NCBI GenBank assembly: GCA_013696965.1
Contig: JACCXN010000021.1
Span: 1-46,224 of the forward strand
From: Bacteroidota bacterium
GTDB taxonomy: Bacteria; Bacteroidota; Bacteroidia; JACCXN01
Direction of reading: 5' to 3'
Length of the DNA: 46,224 nucleotides
Below, one piece after another: positions 17,935-27,463 of this stretch. A program made the translations under genes and the position numbers. The notes below the pieces were generated by a model. It saw only the letters and a program-made list of their open reading frames with translations, searched no databases and was not told the DNA's origin. Every line of letters begins with the position of its first letter. Within the stretch, counting starts at the first letter, position 1.

Positions 17935-18409
17935 AGTTGGAAAACTAAAAAATTTGCTTTGAATTTATGTTTCAAGCCATTTTATAGTCCTCTTTTTTTA
18001 CTAAAACCTAGCCATTAAATAATAATTCTCAAATTAGCTAGTATCCTTGAAACCCTATATCAGGCTATTCGCATATCATTGGGTTTAAGAATTTGTTTAT
18101 TATTCCTGCAGCCACAGCCAGGACTTTTTGGGCTATAGGTTCAATTGCTTCTTGAATTTTTAACCACAGCATTCCTTGTTAATTAAAATGAATGATGTTT
18201 TCTGTAAAAAAAATCATTAAAGAAAATTTTTATCAACATTAAAATTAAAAAAAGGGGCTCTTATGCTGTTAAAAGGAATGACACGTCCATTTAAAATAAC
18301 TTTTAATAGCTAAAATGCGAATAAAAATGTACTTTTGATAGCTATACTATAAAGTTTTAAGCATTTAAAACTAGCGGAACATTTTCCCCTATTTTATTTG
18401 AAACATAAT
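17935..18409. other. 475-nt non-coding gap before the giant gene
   Basis: No full gene is seen. On the minus strand, about 18080-18190 encodes a 35-residue frame (IQEAIEPIAQKVLAVAAGI in its core, then a stop) that looks more protein-like than random. It could be the tail of a lost gene, perhaps a transposase, but I cannot place it. The rest is AT-rich. A TTATTTG just before 18401 resembles a -7 box lacking the two spacer bases. No terminator hairpin was found after the lipoprotein gene. Confidence 0.4.
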
Positions 18410-21400
18410 ATGATGAGAGTGATGCTTAGGTGTTTTATTATCTCAGTATTTTTACTGTTGCTTTCATCCATTGTTAAATCCCAAACCTTTACTTCAGAAG
18501 CCGACATGAAAAAACATGTCAGAAAACTCTTTGATAATAAGGAATATGTTAATGCAGCTCCTTACTTTTCTCAATTATTAAGTCTTTACCCAAAGGATCC
18601 TGAGTACAATTTCAAATATGGCACTTGTCTTTTATTTTCTGATCATGATAAAGAAAAAGCTATAAAATTTCTTGAATTTGCTTCCACAAAAGAAGGTGTA
18701 GACCCAGAAGTGTTTTTTTATCTTGGAAAAGCATTTCATTTGGATTATAGATTTGAAAAGGCAATAACCGCATATAAAACATTTATTGAAAAGGGAACTT
18801 CTAAATCAAAGGCTGATCTTCAACCAGAAAGACAGATTGAAATGTGCAAGAATGGAAAAACATTAATTCGGAACATAACCGAATTAATTGTAATGGATAA
18901 AAAGGAGATTAAACAAATGGATTTTTTTAGAAGTTATGATTTGGATGACTTCGGTGGAAAAATAATTGTAAAGCCCGATGACTTTAAAACTCCTTTCGAT
19001 ATCAAGCAAGGAGAGAAATCTGTAATGTTTCTTCCAAATAATCCTGATAAAATATTTTTTGCTAGTTATGGTGAAAACAATAAAAATGGAAAAGATATTT
19101 ATAATGTAATAAAGCTTGATAACGGTGAATGGAGCAAACCTAAAGCATTAGGACTAAAAATAAATACTCCCTTTGATGAGGATTATCCTTTTATGCACCC
19201 CAACGGCAAAACACTTTATTTTTGTTCTAAAGGCCATAATTCAATGGGTGGATACGATATTTTTAAATCGGAATATGATAAAGACAATGATTCATGGAGT
19301 ACACCGGTAAACCTTGATTTTGCTATTAGTTCACCTGATGATGACATGCTTTTTATTACTGATAAAGAGGAGAAATTAGCTTATTTTTCCTCTTCCAGGG
19401 CGAGTATTGAAGGTTATATTACTGTTTATAAAATCAACATTGAAAGCAAGCCAGAGGAATATATTCTTGTGAACGGAAAGTTTTTCACAGAAATAAAGGA
19501 TGTTTCAAAATCAGTTACTATTAAGGTGTACAGGATTTCTGACAATAAGTTAATTGGAAATTTTAGTTCGCAATCAGATGGTTCTTATGTTTTAAAAATT
19601 CCCAATGGAGGAAGGTTTAAATTTTTAGTTGAAGCAGCAAGGCATCCGGTACAAAGTGGAATTGTTGAAGTTCCATTTCAAAAAGATCCAAAAATGCTTA
19701 AGCAGGAAATGGAATTGGTGAGAAATGAAACTGGGGTTAAATTAACCATCCGGAATTTATTTGATGAAGAGATAAAAGAATCTGAGCAACTTCTTGCACT
19801 TGATATTATAAAACTCCAGGCAAAACTTGAAGTAAATTACAATCCTGATTTGGCAATAAGGTATGAAGAAAAAGAAGCGCATAAGGTTAATGAGATTAAG
19901 AAAAGTCAAGGGAATACCACCAACCAGGTAAAAGAAAATAATCCTTCGGTTTCTAATTCAGATATTACAAAAATAGCTTTTCAGGATGCAGAAGTTTTGA
20001 AAAATGAAGCAGAAGAATTCAGAAAAGAAGCTGACTTTGCTTTTGCTTTTGCAGAGAAGAAAAGCATTCAGGCTGATGAAAAACAAAAAGAATCTGAAAA
20101 AGCAAAAAAGGAAGCGCTTGCAAATCAGGATATGGCCCAAAGAAAAACAGGCCTGGATAAGGCTGAGGAACTTAAAAAAGCTTCAGTAAGCCTTACCAAT
20201 CAGGCATCTGTAGCTCTAAAAATAGCTGAAAAATCAGACAATGATGCCAAAAGAAAAAAAGAAGAATCGGAAATTGCCTTGCAATATGCAAAGGAATTAG
20301 ATTCTGCTGTTAATTCAACCTCCTCCAAAGAGGCGCTTGATAAACTAAAAACCCAAAAAACAAATCTCGAAAACTCTGCAAATGGTAATGGAGCCAAGGA
20401 TATTTTAAGTCAAACACGTAATGAGCAAAAAGAAAAAAATAAGCAAGCTGAAAGAGCAAGGAAGGAAGCAACTGAAAGTAAAACTGAAGCTGATGAAATT
20501 AAAACTGAAATTCAGAATTTAGAGAAAGTAATTGAAAAAACAAAAGATAAAAAAGGCAAAGCCTCTCTTTCAGAACAACTCTCAACATTAAAGGAGGATC
20601 ACCAAGAGGCTGAAACAAAAGCCAATGCAAATAATGAAAAAGCACTAATGCTTGAAAAGGAAGTAACGAGCTTAAACAACGAGGCAGGTTTAATAGAAAA
20701 AATGATAACAGAAATCAGTTTAAAAGGAAATCAAACTCTTTCCATGGATAAAAACCAGATTAAACAAATCAAGGAAAGAATTGATGAACAAAAGATTTCC
20801 GCTGCTAATGAACCCAACAAAAATTCTTTTTCTGAAAACAATACATTAACGGAAAATAATAAATCTAAAGAAGTACAGCAAAGCAAGCTAACAATAGAAG
20901 AAACGCCAGGAATTAATTCTGAAAAACAAAACAAGTTCAATGGTATTGTAAATAATAAGGGAGAAATAGTTGATTATGGAGCAGATTTCAAAAAACAATT
21001 GGAAGAAAACACAAATAAACCAAACGGAGTAGAAAAAGCCAAAACAAATGCAAGAATTACTAATCAGTGGGCAGAATCAATAAATGATGAAATAAATTTA
21101 AGAACCGAAAAAATTAAAAGCCTCAATGCAAGTGAACAAAAGCAAGAAGAAAAACGAATTGCTGAACTTGAAAAAGAATTGATTGTAAAAAAGAGTGAAG
21201 CTAAAAAACTCCAGGAAGCTTCAACAGCACTTGAAAAAATAGAATCTGAACAAGTGATTGCCAATAAAAAAGAACAAACAGAGAATGTTGAACCAACTTC
21301 GGAGGCTAGCAAAAAACATTTTGAAGGGGTTGCTCCGTTTGCAGAAAGAGTTGAAATTCCGAATCAACAAGGGGAAATTTCCGATTATAGCAACACCTAC

Positions 21401-24400
21401 ATTGATCAACTAGACAAGACTGAAACATTAGGAGATGATTTTAATAAGGAAAGAACGAAAGCCGAAATTTATAGTAACTGGTCCTCCACAATGCGTCAGG
21501 AGATGCTTATTCGAGAAGAAAACATCAAGAATTTGAAAGGCAAAGAAAAAAAGGCCGAACAAATAAAAATTGACCAACTGGCAAATTCAGCAATTTCCAA
21601 ACAAATTGAAGCTGATGAATTTCTTGCAAAAGCTGAATTACTTCAAAAAAACAGGGAACAGGAAAAGGCACTTTCTTCCAGTAAAAAGATTGTGAACAGC
21701 AACGATAATCCTGAAAAAGAGGAAAAGAACACTAAAATTGAAAATCCTGAGGTTAATGAAATTTTTGAGGAAGAAATTAATTATAGCAATGAGGATGAAC
21801 AGGCAGAAGTGAAAAAGGAAAATAATCCTAAAAAAAAGGAATTGCCAAGTGAAAACCTTAGTGCCGATAATCAAAACAAGGAAAAAACTAACATAGAAGA
21901 AAATCAGGATGCCAGGATAAAAGCAAACAATTCTGTTTTAAAGAATAATTATTCATCCACTTCTGCAAAAGAATCATTGAAAAAGGCTACATCGGTTATG
22001 GATGAAGCAAATAACCTAAGTGTTCAGGCTGATGCAATTAGATCTGGTGTTGCTTCTATTAGTGATCCTGATGAAAAAACAGCCCAACTCAAAAGGGCCA
22101 GTGAGCTTGATAAGCAGGCACAAATGAAAAAAAGTGAAGCTGCACTTGCTTTATCAGATGCAGGCAAAACAGAATTCAATGTGAATAAAATCAATATCGA
22201 AAAGAATTTTAACCCAAGCAAAGAAGGCCAGGAAACAGCAGTGGCTACAATGCTTTTAGAGGAGGCTGATTATTATATAAAGCAAGCTGAACAAACAAGA
22301 CAAAAAGCATTAAGCAATGAAAATCCTGCTTCCCGGTTTAATTTTTTAACCCAGGCGATTGAAATGGAGAAAACGGCCATTGAAAAACAAGTAAAGGCAA
22401 TGGAAATATTAAATATAAAACCTGATGCCTCATTGGCTGCGCTTGCATTAACAGAAAAAAACAATCCAATACAAACTGAGGAAGATGCCAATAAAATAAA
22501 GGTATTAAATGCAGAATCGGAAAGTGAATTTCAAAAAGCAGAGGAATTAGAACAAGAGGCAAAAGAACTTGAAAAAGATGCTCAATATTTATCTGAAAAG
22601 GCTGAAAACACAAAGAAAAAGAAAGAGAAGGAAGTTCTTGTGGAACAAGCCACTGAAAAATCAAAAGAGGCAAAGGTATTAAAAGATGAAGCCAGATTTA
22701 CTTTTGAAAAGGCAGAGAAATTAAAAGAGCAGGCCGCAAGTATAAATCTTTCAAACAGCAAAACTAATTCATTAAATAATGAAAATACTTTTAAGGAAAA
22801 GGAAAATGCCTTAAACAATGAATTAGCAGCAAGTACTAAAAAAGAGAATTTGCGGGAAGAAAAATCACTTCAGCAAGAAAATGAAATTGAACTTAAGAAA
22901 GAGGAAATCAAAAAAGAAAATGAAGCTAAAAATGAATCTTCTAATGCAGTAAAAAAAGAAACCCAACAAATAAATCAAGAGCCGGTAAGGGAAAACCTCA
23001 ATGCTATAAAATCTAAAATTGAGGAACAAAATCAAAAGGGAATACAATTTACTGAACAGGCTCAAATATTGGAAAAAGAGGCACAAGTATTGGCATTAGA
23101 AGCAGAACAGAGTAAAAAGAAAAAGGAAAAAGCTGAATTGTTGCAAAAATCGAATGAAAAGACAGAACAGGCAAACATAAAAAAAGCAAATGCTGGACGT
23201 GCTTTTGAGAATGTTAGAAATCTGGAAAAAGATGCAGCACTTGTAAAGGAATATAATGAACAGACGAATAATACTTCAAACAAGGAGAAGGAAACCCCTC
23301 AATCATCCATTCAGAAAAAAGAAGAATACAGGCAGCAAACAAATTCCTTGAAGAAAAAAACAGAGGAAGAAAGCAACAATGCAAAACAATATTCAGAGCA
23401 GGCCCAAGAGTTGGAAAAAGAGGCCGAGGCACTGGAATTAAATGCCCAAAAAAGTAAAAAGAAAAAAGAAAAAGAGGAGTTTAAACAAAAATCCATTGAT
23501 AAAACAGAGCAAGCAAATTCGAAAAAGGAACTAGCTGAAAACGCCATGGATAATGTAAGGGAATTAGAAAAAGAAATGGCGCTTTTGAAAAAGAACAATC
23601 CGGAAGAAAATGGAACAGCTAATAGAGTAAACTCCAAATCTTTGGTTCAAAATCAAGAAGAATACAATAAAAACACAAGAATATTGGAGGGCAAAATAGC
23701 AGAAGAAAATAAAAAAGCAACACTATTTACAGAGAAGGCCCAAGAGTTGAAAAAAGAGGCCGAGGCATTGGCATTAAATGCCCAACAAAGTAAAAAGAAA
23801 AAAGAAAAAGAGGAGTTTCAACAAAAATCCATTGATAAAACAGAGCAAGCAAATTCGAAAACGGAACTAGCTGAAAACGCCATGGATAATGTAAGGGAAT
23901 TAGAAAATGAAATGGTTCTTTTGAAAAAGAACACTCCGGAAGAAAATGGAACAGCTAATAGAGCCAACTCCAAATCTTTGGTTCAAAATCAAGAAGAATA
24001 CAATGAAAATACAAGGGTATTGGAGGGCAAAATAGCAGAAGAAAATAAAAAGGCAACACTATTTACAGAACAGGCTCAAGAGTTGGAAAAAGAAGCGCAA
24101 GCAATGGCCTTAAATGCCGAACAAAGTAAAAAGAAAAAGGAAAAAGAGGAATTGACGCAAAAATCCATTGAGAAAGCAGAACAGGCAAATTCAAAAAAAG
24201 TACAGGCTGAAAACGCTTTTGATAAGGTAAGAGCATTAGAAAAAGATTTGGTGCTATTAAAAACAAATAAAACTAAAGAAAATGCTTCTATTAAAAATGG
24301 AAATGAGCATTCTAATTCTCCCATTCAGCAGCAAGAAGAATACAAGCAAAGAACAATTGTTTTGAAAAACCAAATTGTTGAGGAAAATAAAAAGGCAAGC

Positions 24401-26158
24401 CAACTAACAGAACAAGCTCAGGAGCTGGAAAAAGAGGCGGAAGTACTGGCATTAAATGCACAAGAAATTAAAAAGAAAAAGGAGAAACTGGAATTACAGC
24501 AAAAATCAAGTGAGAAAACAGAACAAGCAAATTCAAAAAAAGAACAGGCCAAAAATGTACTGACTCATGTGAAAATATTGGAAAATGAGGCTGCTGAAAT
24601 AGTGGTTCTTTCGGAAAAAATAAATCAGGATGAAAAGGAAAAGGAAGAAAAGAAAATTGCCACGGAAGCATTAATTGCAAAATCAAGTATGCCTTCTGAC
24701 ATAAATAAATATGAGGTCCCAAAAATACTTACCGAAGAAATATTTGATAAAGCAGCCCCTACTGTTTATAATGCAAAAAATCCAATACCGGTTGATGCGG
24801 GATTTCCAGAGGGCTTAGTTTTTAAGGTTCAGGTAGGAGCTTTCAGAAATCCTATTCCTTACGATTTATTTAAAGGATTTGCCCCCATTATGGGTGAAAC
24901 CACACCACAAGGTTTTACCAGGTATACTGCCGGAATGTTTAAAGCCCTTGCAACTGCTAATTTGGCAAAAGATGTTATTCGTGGAAATGGATATCCTGAT
25001 GCATTTGTAGTGGTGTTTTACAATGGCAAAAGAATTTCAATGAATGAAGCACAGGCTTTAATTAACAGTGGGAAAATTAATGATAACAATGCATTGGCTG
25101 CCGGGAATTCTAAAACTAATTCCGAAACAACCTTAAATAAAAATGAAAGTTTGAATAATTCTCCACTTAACCAGCAGGAAAAAAACGAAATTAGTAAAAC
25201 GGATGTGTTTGCAAAACAGGAAAAAACCTTTCCTCAGGACGTTGCACCTTATCATGAACTGAATGCTGTAAAAGGATTACTTTATACTGTTCAGGTTGGT
25301 GTTTATACCCGGCCAGTTCCTCCTGGACAGCTTTTTAATATTCAGCCACTTTATGTTGAAAAAACCTCAAATGGAATGTTAAGATACACTTCCGGAATTT
25401 TCAATAATACCACAAGGGCCAACGAAGCTAAAAATACAGTAGTTTCAATTGGAGTAAAAGATGCTTTTGTTTCTGCCTATTACAACGGGGCTAGAATATC
25501 TGTTGCAGAGGCAAGGAAAATTGAAGAATTAAATGGCAGTTCAGTTTTTATTCAATCAAATACAATGAATGTATTACCCGGTGTTTCAAACGATAATGCT
25601 GTTTTTGTTGGACCCATAGTTAATAAAACTGTTCAGGACGAAAGGCCATCAAAGATAACTAAAGCTAAGGATCAGGAAAGTTTAGTGGAACCTAAAGTGT
25701 ACAATCAGGTTATAAACAATCAAGAAGAATTACCAAAGGAACAAAAGGAACAAATTTCCAACCCAATTAAAGAAAATAATCCAGTAAGTGATAGTAATGA
25801 AATAAAACCGAAAAACAATGCTTCATTACCTGAAAACAATGAATTCGAAAAACTACAATTGGATAAAAAAACTTTACCTGGCCTGGAATACAAGGTTCAG
25901 ATAGGTGCATTTAAAGATGAAGTTCCACTTGAAATAGCTACGGTATTCTTTAAACTTTCATATCTGGGGATTAGCCATTATATAAATGATCAAGGTTTAA
26001 CAGTTTACTCCATTGGAAATTATTTTGATTATTCTACGGCAAGCTCATTGAAAAGAAAAATTGCTCAGGACTACAATTTAAAAGATGCTTTTATTGTTCC
26101 ATATTTGAATAAAGAAAAGATCAGTACAAACCAGGCTTTGGAATTGTTGAAAAAATAG
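18410..26158 (+). CDS. Giant TPR-PD40-coiled-coil-triple-SPOR envelope protein
   Basis: A secreted protein of about 2582 residues. Counting from ATG 18410: a signal peptide (cleavage near IVKSQTF); TPR-like helices about 25-150; PD40 beta-propeller repeats about 180-345 (FASYGENNKNGKDIY, YFCSKGHNSMGGYDIF, LAYFSSSRASIEGYI); a carboxypeptidase-regulatory-like beta domain about 355-435 (VTIKVYRISDNKLIG, SDGSYVLKIPNGG). Then comes a Lys/Glu/Ala-rich helical region of about 1650 residues. It includes a pair of about 110-residue repeats near 845-1085 and five tandem 112-114-residue repeats at 1537-2085. Three SPOR-like modules close the protein at about 2136-2221, 2290-2374 and 2492-2577 (KVQVGAF, TVQVGVY, KVQIGAF). 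SPOR domains bind denuded peptidoglycan, so a periplasm-spanning structural or scaffold role is inferred. TTG 18398 would add four residues. There is no OmpA domain. Confidence 0.85.
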   Translation: MMRVMLRCFIISVFLLLLSSIVKSQTFTSEADMKKHVRKLFDNKEYVNAAPYFSQLLSLYPKDPEYNFKYGTCLLFSDHDKEKAIKFLEFASTKEGVDPEVFFYLGKAFHLDYRFEKAITAYKTFIEKGTSKSKADLQPERQIEMCKNGKTLIRNITELIVMDKKEIKQMDFFRSYDLDDFGGKIIVKPDDFKTPFDIKQGEKSVMFLPNNPDKIFFASYGENNKNGKDIYNVIKLDNGEWSKPKALGLKINTPFDEDYPFMHPNGKTLYFCSKGHNSMGGYDIFKSEYDKDNDSWSTPVNLDFAISSPDDDMLFITDKEEKLAYFSSSRASIEGYITVYKINIESKPEEYILVNGKFFTEIKDVSKSVTIKVYRISDNKLIGNFSSQSDGSYVLKIPNGGRFKFLVEAARHPVQSGIVEVPFQKDPKMLKQEMELVRNETGVKLTIRNLFDEEIKESEQLLALDIIKLQAKLEVNYNPDLAIRYEEKEAHKVNEIKKSQGNTTNQVKENNPSVSNSDITKIAFQDAEVLKNEAEEFRKEADFAFAFAEKKSIQADEKQKESEKAKKEALANQDMAQRKTGLDKAEELKKASVSLTNQASVALKIAEKSDNDAKRKKEESEIALQYAKELDSAVNSTSSKEALDKLKTQKTNLENSANGNGAKDILSQTRNEQKEKNKQAERARKEATESKTEADEIKTEIQNLEKVIEKTKDKKGKASLSEQLSTLKEDHQEAETKANANNEKALMLEKEVTSLNNEAGLIEKMITEISLKGNQTLSMDKNQIKQIKERIDEQKISAANEPNKNSFSENNTLTENNKSKEVQQSKLTIEETPGINSEKQNKFNGIVNNKGEIVDYGADFKKQLEENTNKPNGVEKAKTNARITNQWAESINDEINLRTEKIKSLNASEQKQEEKRIAELEKELIVKKSEAKKLQEASTALEKIESEQVIANKKEQTENVEPTSEASKKHFEGVAPFAERVEIPNQQGEISDYSNTYIDQLDKTETLGDDFNKERTKAEIYSNWSSTMRQEMLIREENIKNLKGKEKKAEQIKIDQLANSAISKQIEADEFLAKAELLQKNREQEKALSSSKKIVNSNDNPEKEEKNTKIENPEVNEIFEEEINYSNEDEQAEVKKENNPKKKELPSENLSADNQNKEKTNIEENQDARIKANNSVLKNNYSSTSAKESLKKATSVMDEANNLSVQADAIRSGVASISDPDEKTAQLKRASELDKQAQMKKSEAALALSDAGKTEFNVNKINIEKNFNPSKEGQETAVATMLLEEADYYIKQAEQTRQKALSNENPASRFNFLTQAIEMEKTAIEKQVKAMEILNIKPDASLAALALTEKNNPIQTEEDANKIKVLNAESESEFQKAEELEQEAKELEKDAQYLSEKAENTKKKKEKEVLVEQATEKSKEAKVLKDEARFTFEKAEKLKEQAASINLSNSKTNSLNNENTFKEKENALNNELAASTKKENLREEKSLQQENEIELKKEEIKKENEAKNESSNAVKKETQQINQEPVRENLNAIKSKIEEQNQKGIQFTEQAQILEKEAQVLALEAEQSKKKKEKAELLQKSNEKTEQANIKKANAGRAFENVRNLEKDAALVKEYNEQTNNTSNKEKETPQSSIQKKEEYRQQTNSLKKKTEEESNNAKQYSEQAQELEKEAEALELNAQKSKKKKEKEEFKQKSIDKTEQANSKKELAENAMDNVRELEKEMALLKKNNPEENGTANRVNSKSLVQNQEEYNKNTRILEGKIAEENKKATLFTEKAQELKKEAEALALNAQQSKKKKEKEEFQQKSIDKTEQANSKTELAENAMDNVRELENEMVLLKKNTPEENGTANRANSKSLVQNQEEYNENTRVLEGKIAEENKKATLFTEQAQELEKEAQAMALNAEQSKKKKEKEELTQKSIEKAEQANSKKVQAENAFDKVRALEKDLVLLKTNKTKENASIKNGNEHSNSPIQQQEEYKQRTIVLKNQIVEENKKASQLTEQAQELEKEAEVLALNAQEIKKKKEKLELQQKSSEKTEQANSKKEQAKNVLTHVKILENEAAEIVVLSEKINQDEKEKEEKKIATEALIAKSSMPSDINKYEVPKILTEEIFDKAAPTVYNAKNPIPVDAGFPEGLVFKVQVGAFRNPIPYDLFKGFAPIMGETTPQGFTRYTAGMFKALATANLAKDVIRGNGYPDAFVVVFYNGKRISMNEAQALINSGKINDNNALAAGNSKTNSETTLNKNESLNNSPLNQQEKNEISKTDVFAKQEKTFPQDVAPYHELNAVKGLLYTVQVGVYTRPVPPGQLFNIQPLYVEKTSNGMLRYTSGIFNNTTRANEAKNTVVSIGVKDAFVSAYYNGARISVAEARKIEELNGSSVFIQSNTMNVLPGVSNDNAVFVGPIVNKTVQDERPSKITKAKDQESLVEPKVYNQVINNQEELPKEQKEQISNPIKENNPVSDSNEIKPKNNASLPENNEFEKLQLDKKTLPGLEYKVQIGAFKDEVPLEIATVFFKLSYLGISHYINDQGLTVYSIGNYFDYSTASSLKRKIAQDYNLKDAFIVPYLNKEKISTNQALELLKK
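23018..24664 (+). repeat. Five tandem 112-114-codon repeats inside the giant gene
   Basis: Unit starts are 23018, 23360, 23696, 24032 and 24374, a period of 336-342 nt with the last unit shortened. Each unit carries EQAQELEKEAE, then ALNAQQSKKKKEKEE, then KSIDKTEQANSK and a variable LEK-rich tail. Units 2 and 3 are nearly identical at the DNA level over long stretches. The period is a whole number of codons, so units can be gained or lost without breaking the frame. Confidence 0.85.
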
Positions 26159-26181
26159 TTAAATTTAAAGAAGTTAATTTT

Positions 26182-26475
26182 ATGGTATCAGGTATTTTTA
26201 GTAGTAGCCAAATTTGTACAGAAGAACAAACCAGTATTGCCCAAAAAGTAACACTGAATAAAAATGTGGTATTGTACAATGATGATGTAAATACATTTGA
26301 ATATGTTATAGAAGCTCTTATAGAGGTATGTAACCACAATAGCCTACAGGCTGAGCAGTGTACTTATCTTGTTCATTACAAGGGAAAATGTGCTGTAAAA
26401 ACAGGAAAGATGATTGATTTAAGGCCAGTACAAATTGCATTGCTTGACAGAGGACTTACAGCATCAATTGAATAG
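26182..26475 (+). CDS. clpS: ATP-dependent Clp protease adaptor ClpS
   Basis: A 97-residue ClpS. The core VVLYNDDVNTFEYVIEAL is the N-degron-binding region, and the closing YLVHYKGKCAVKTG fits the family (the Met or His contact positions are less clear). ClpS delivers proteins with destabilising N-terminal residues to the ClpA/ClpC unfoldase in the cytoplasm. The N-terminal tail of about 30 residues is typical. It follows the giant gene by 23 nt without a terminator, so it may be read through from it. No clpA or clpC is in the window. Confidence 0.92.
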   Translation: MVSGIFSSSQICTEEQTSIAQKVTLNKNVVLYNDDVNTFEYVIEALIEVCNHNSLQAEQCTYLVHYKGKCAVKTGKMIDLRPVQIALLDRGLTASIE

Positions 26476-26506
26476 CTAATTTATTAAAATCTATACGGAT
26501 TATTAG

Positions 26507-27307
26507 ATGAAAAAAAAAGCAATTGTTGCTACACTTTTTGTGTTTATTTTAATTGCTTGTTCAAAGGTGCCTATCTCCAACAGAAGACAGGTAAACATGC
26601 TTCCAGAGAGTACCTTGATGAGTATGAGTTTGACAAGCTACCGTGACTTTTTAAAACAAAAGGTAATTGTGCCTAAGTCAGATCCACAAGCACAAATGAT
26701 AGAAAGAGTTGGAACCAATATTGCAAAATCTGTAACTACCTTTTTAAAAAGAAAAAAGAACACCAAACGGATAAAAAATTTCAAATGGGAATTTAATCTT
26801 GTAAATGATCCAACTGTAAATGCCTGGTGCATGCCAGGGGGAAAAGTTGTTTTTTATACAGGAATTTTGCCAATTACAAATGATGAAGCTGGTATTGCAG
26901 TTGTAATGGGACATGAAATTGCCCATGCTGTTGCACGCCATGGAAATGAACGCATGAGCCAGCAACTTTTGGTAGCAGCTGGTGGCATTAGCCTCGCAAT
27001 TGCCCTTAACGAAAAACCAAAGGAAGCACGTGATATATTTTTATCCTCTTATGGTATAGGTACAACCCTTGGTGTTTTAAAATACTCACGTACACATGAA
27101 TCTGAAGCCGATAAAATGGGATTGGTTTTTATGGCTATGGCAGGTTATAATCCTGAAGTTGCTGTTGGCTTTTGGGAGAGAATGGCAAACCAGGCTAAGG
27201 GAGCAAAACCACCTGAATTTATTTCAACTCACCCCAGTGATGAAAGAAGAATTAAAGACATAAAAGAGTTTTTACCCCAGGCGAAAAAATATTATAAGGT
27301 TTCCTGA
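26507..27307 (+). CDS. M48-family metalloprotease lipoprotein
   Basis: A lipobox IACS near residue 18 predicts membrane anchoring. The zinc motif HEIAH is at residues 136-140 and the third ligand is in HESEADKMG about 65 residues later, the standard M48 pattern (HExxH...ExxxD). The catalytic domain includes NAWCMPGGKVVFYTG and the late STHPSDERRIKDI. At 266 residues it is the short periplasmic type, as in LoiP/YcaL and related proteins, thought to act in outer-membrane protein quality control. It follows clpS by 31 nt on the same strand; the function of the pairing is unknown. Confidence 0.92.
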   Translation: MKKKAIVATLFVFILIACSKVPISNRRQVNMLPESTLMSMSLTSYRDFLKQKVIVPKSDPQAQMIERVGTNIAKSVTTFLKRKKNTKRIKNFKWEFNLVNDPTVNAWCMPGGKVVFYTGILPITNDEAGIAVVMGHEIAHAVARHGNERMSQQLLVAAGGISLAIALNEKPKEARDIFLSSYGIGTTLGVLKYSRTHESEADKMGLVFMAMAGYNPEVAVGFWERMANQAKGAKPPEFISTHPSDERRIKDIKEFLPQAKKYYKVS

Positions 27308-27440
27308 ACAATGCTAAGACAAATTGTATTGGACCTCCATTTTAATATTGGTTAAAATCCCTCCTAAGAAAAAAAATTAATTTCCGGATTGAAAAAATTA
27401 AAATTCATCCCTTAAATATTTATTACCATCGGTATTCTCC

Positions 27441-27448
27441 TATCTTTG
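27441..27448 (+). promoter_or_regulatory. Putative -7 box for nfeD-floA
   Basis: TATCTTTG matches TAnnTTTG and ends 15 nt before ATG 27464, in the 156-nt gap after the protease gene. The -33 region is AT-rich with no clear TTTG. Confidence 0.45.
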
Positions 27449-27463
27449 TGCTTTTAAAAAGAT

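Noticed and set aside
19958-24722. Many minus-strand open frames across the giant gene (for example 22338-22673, 23311-23637, 24468-24722).
   Set aside because: They mirror the Lys/Glu-rich coding strand and read as Phe/Leu/Ser-rich text without domains, starts or promoters.
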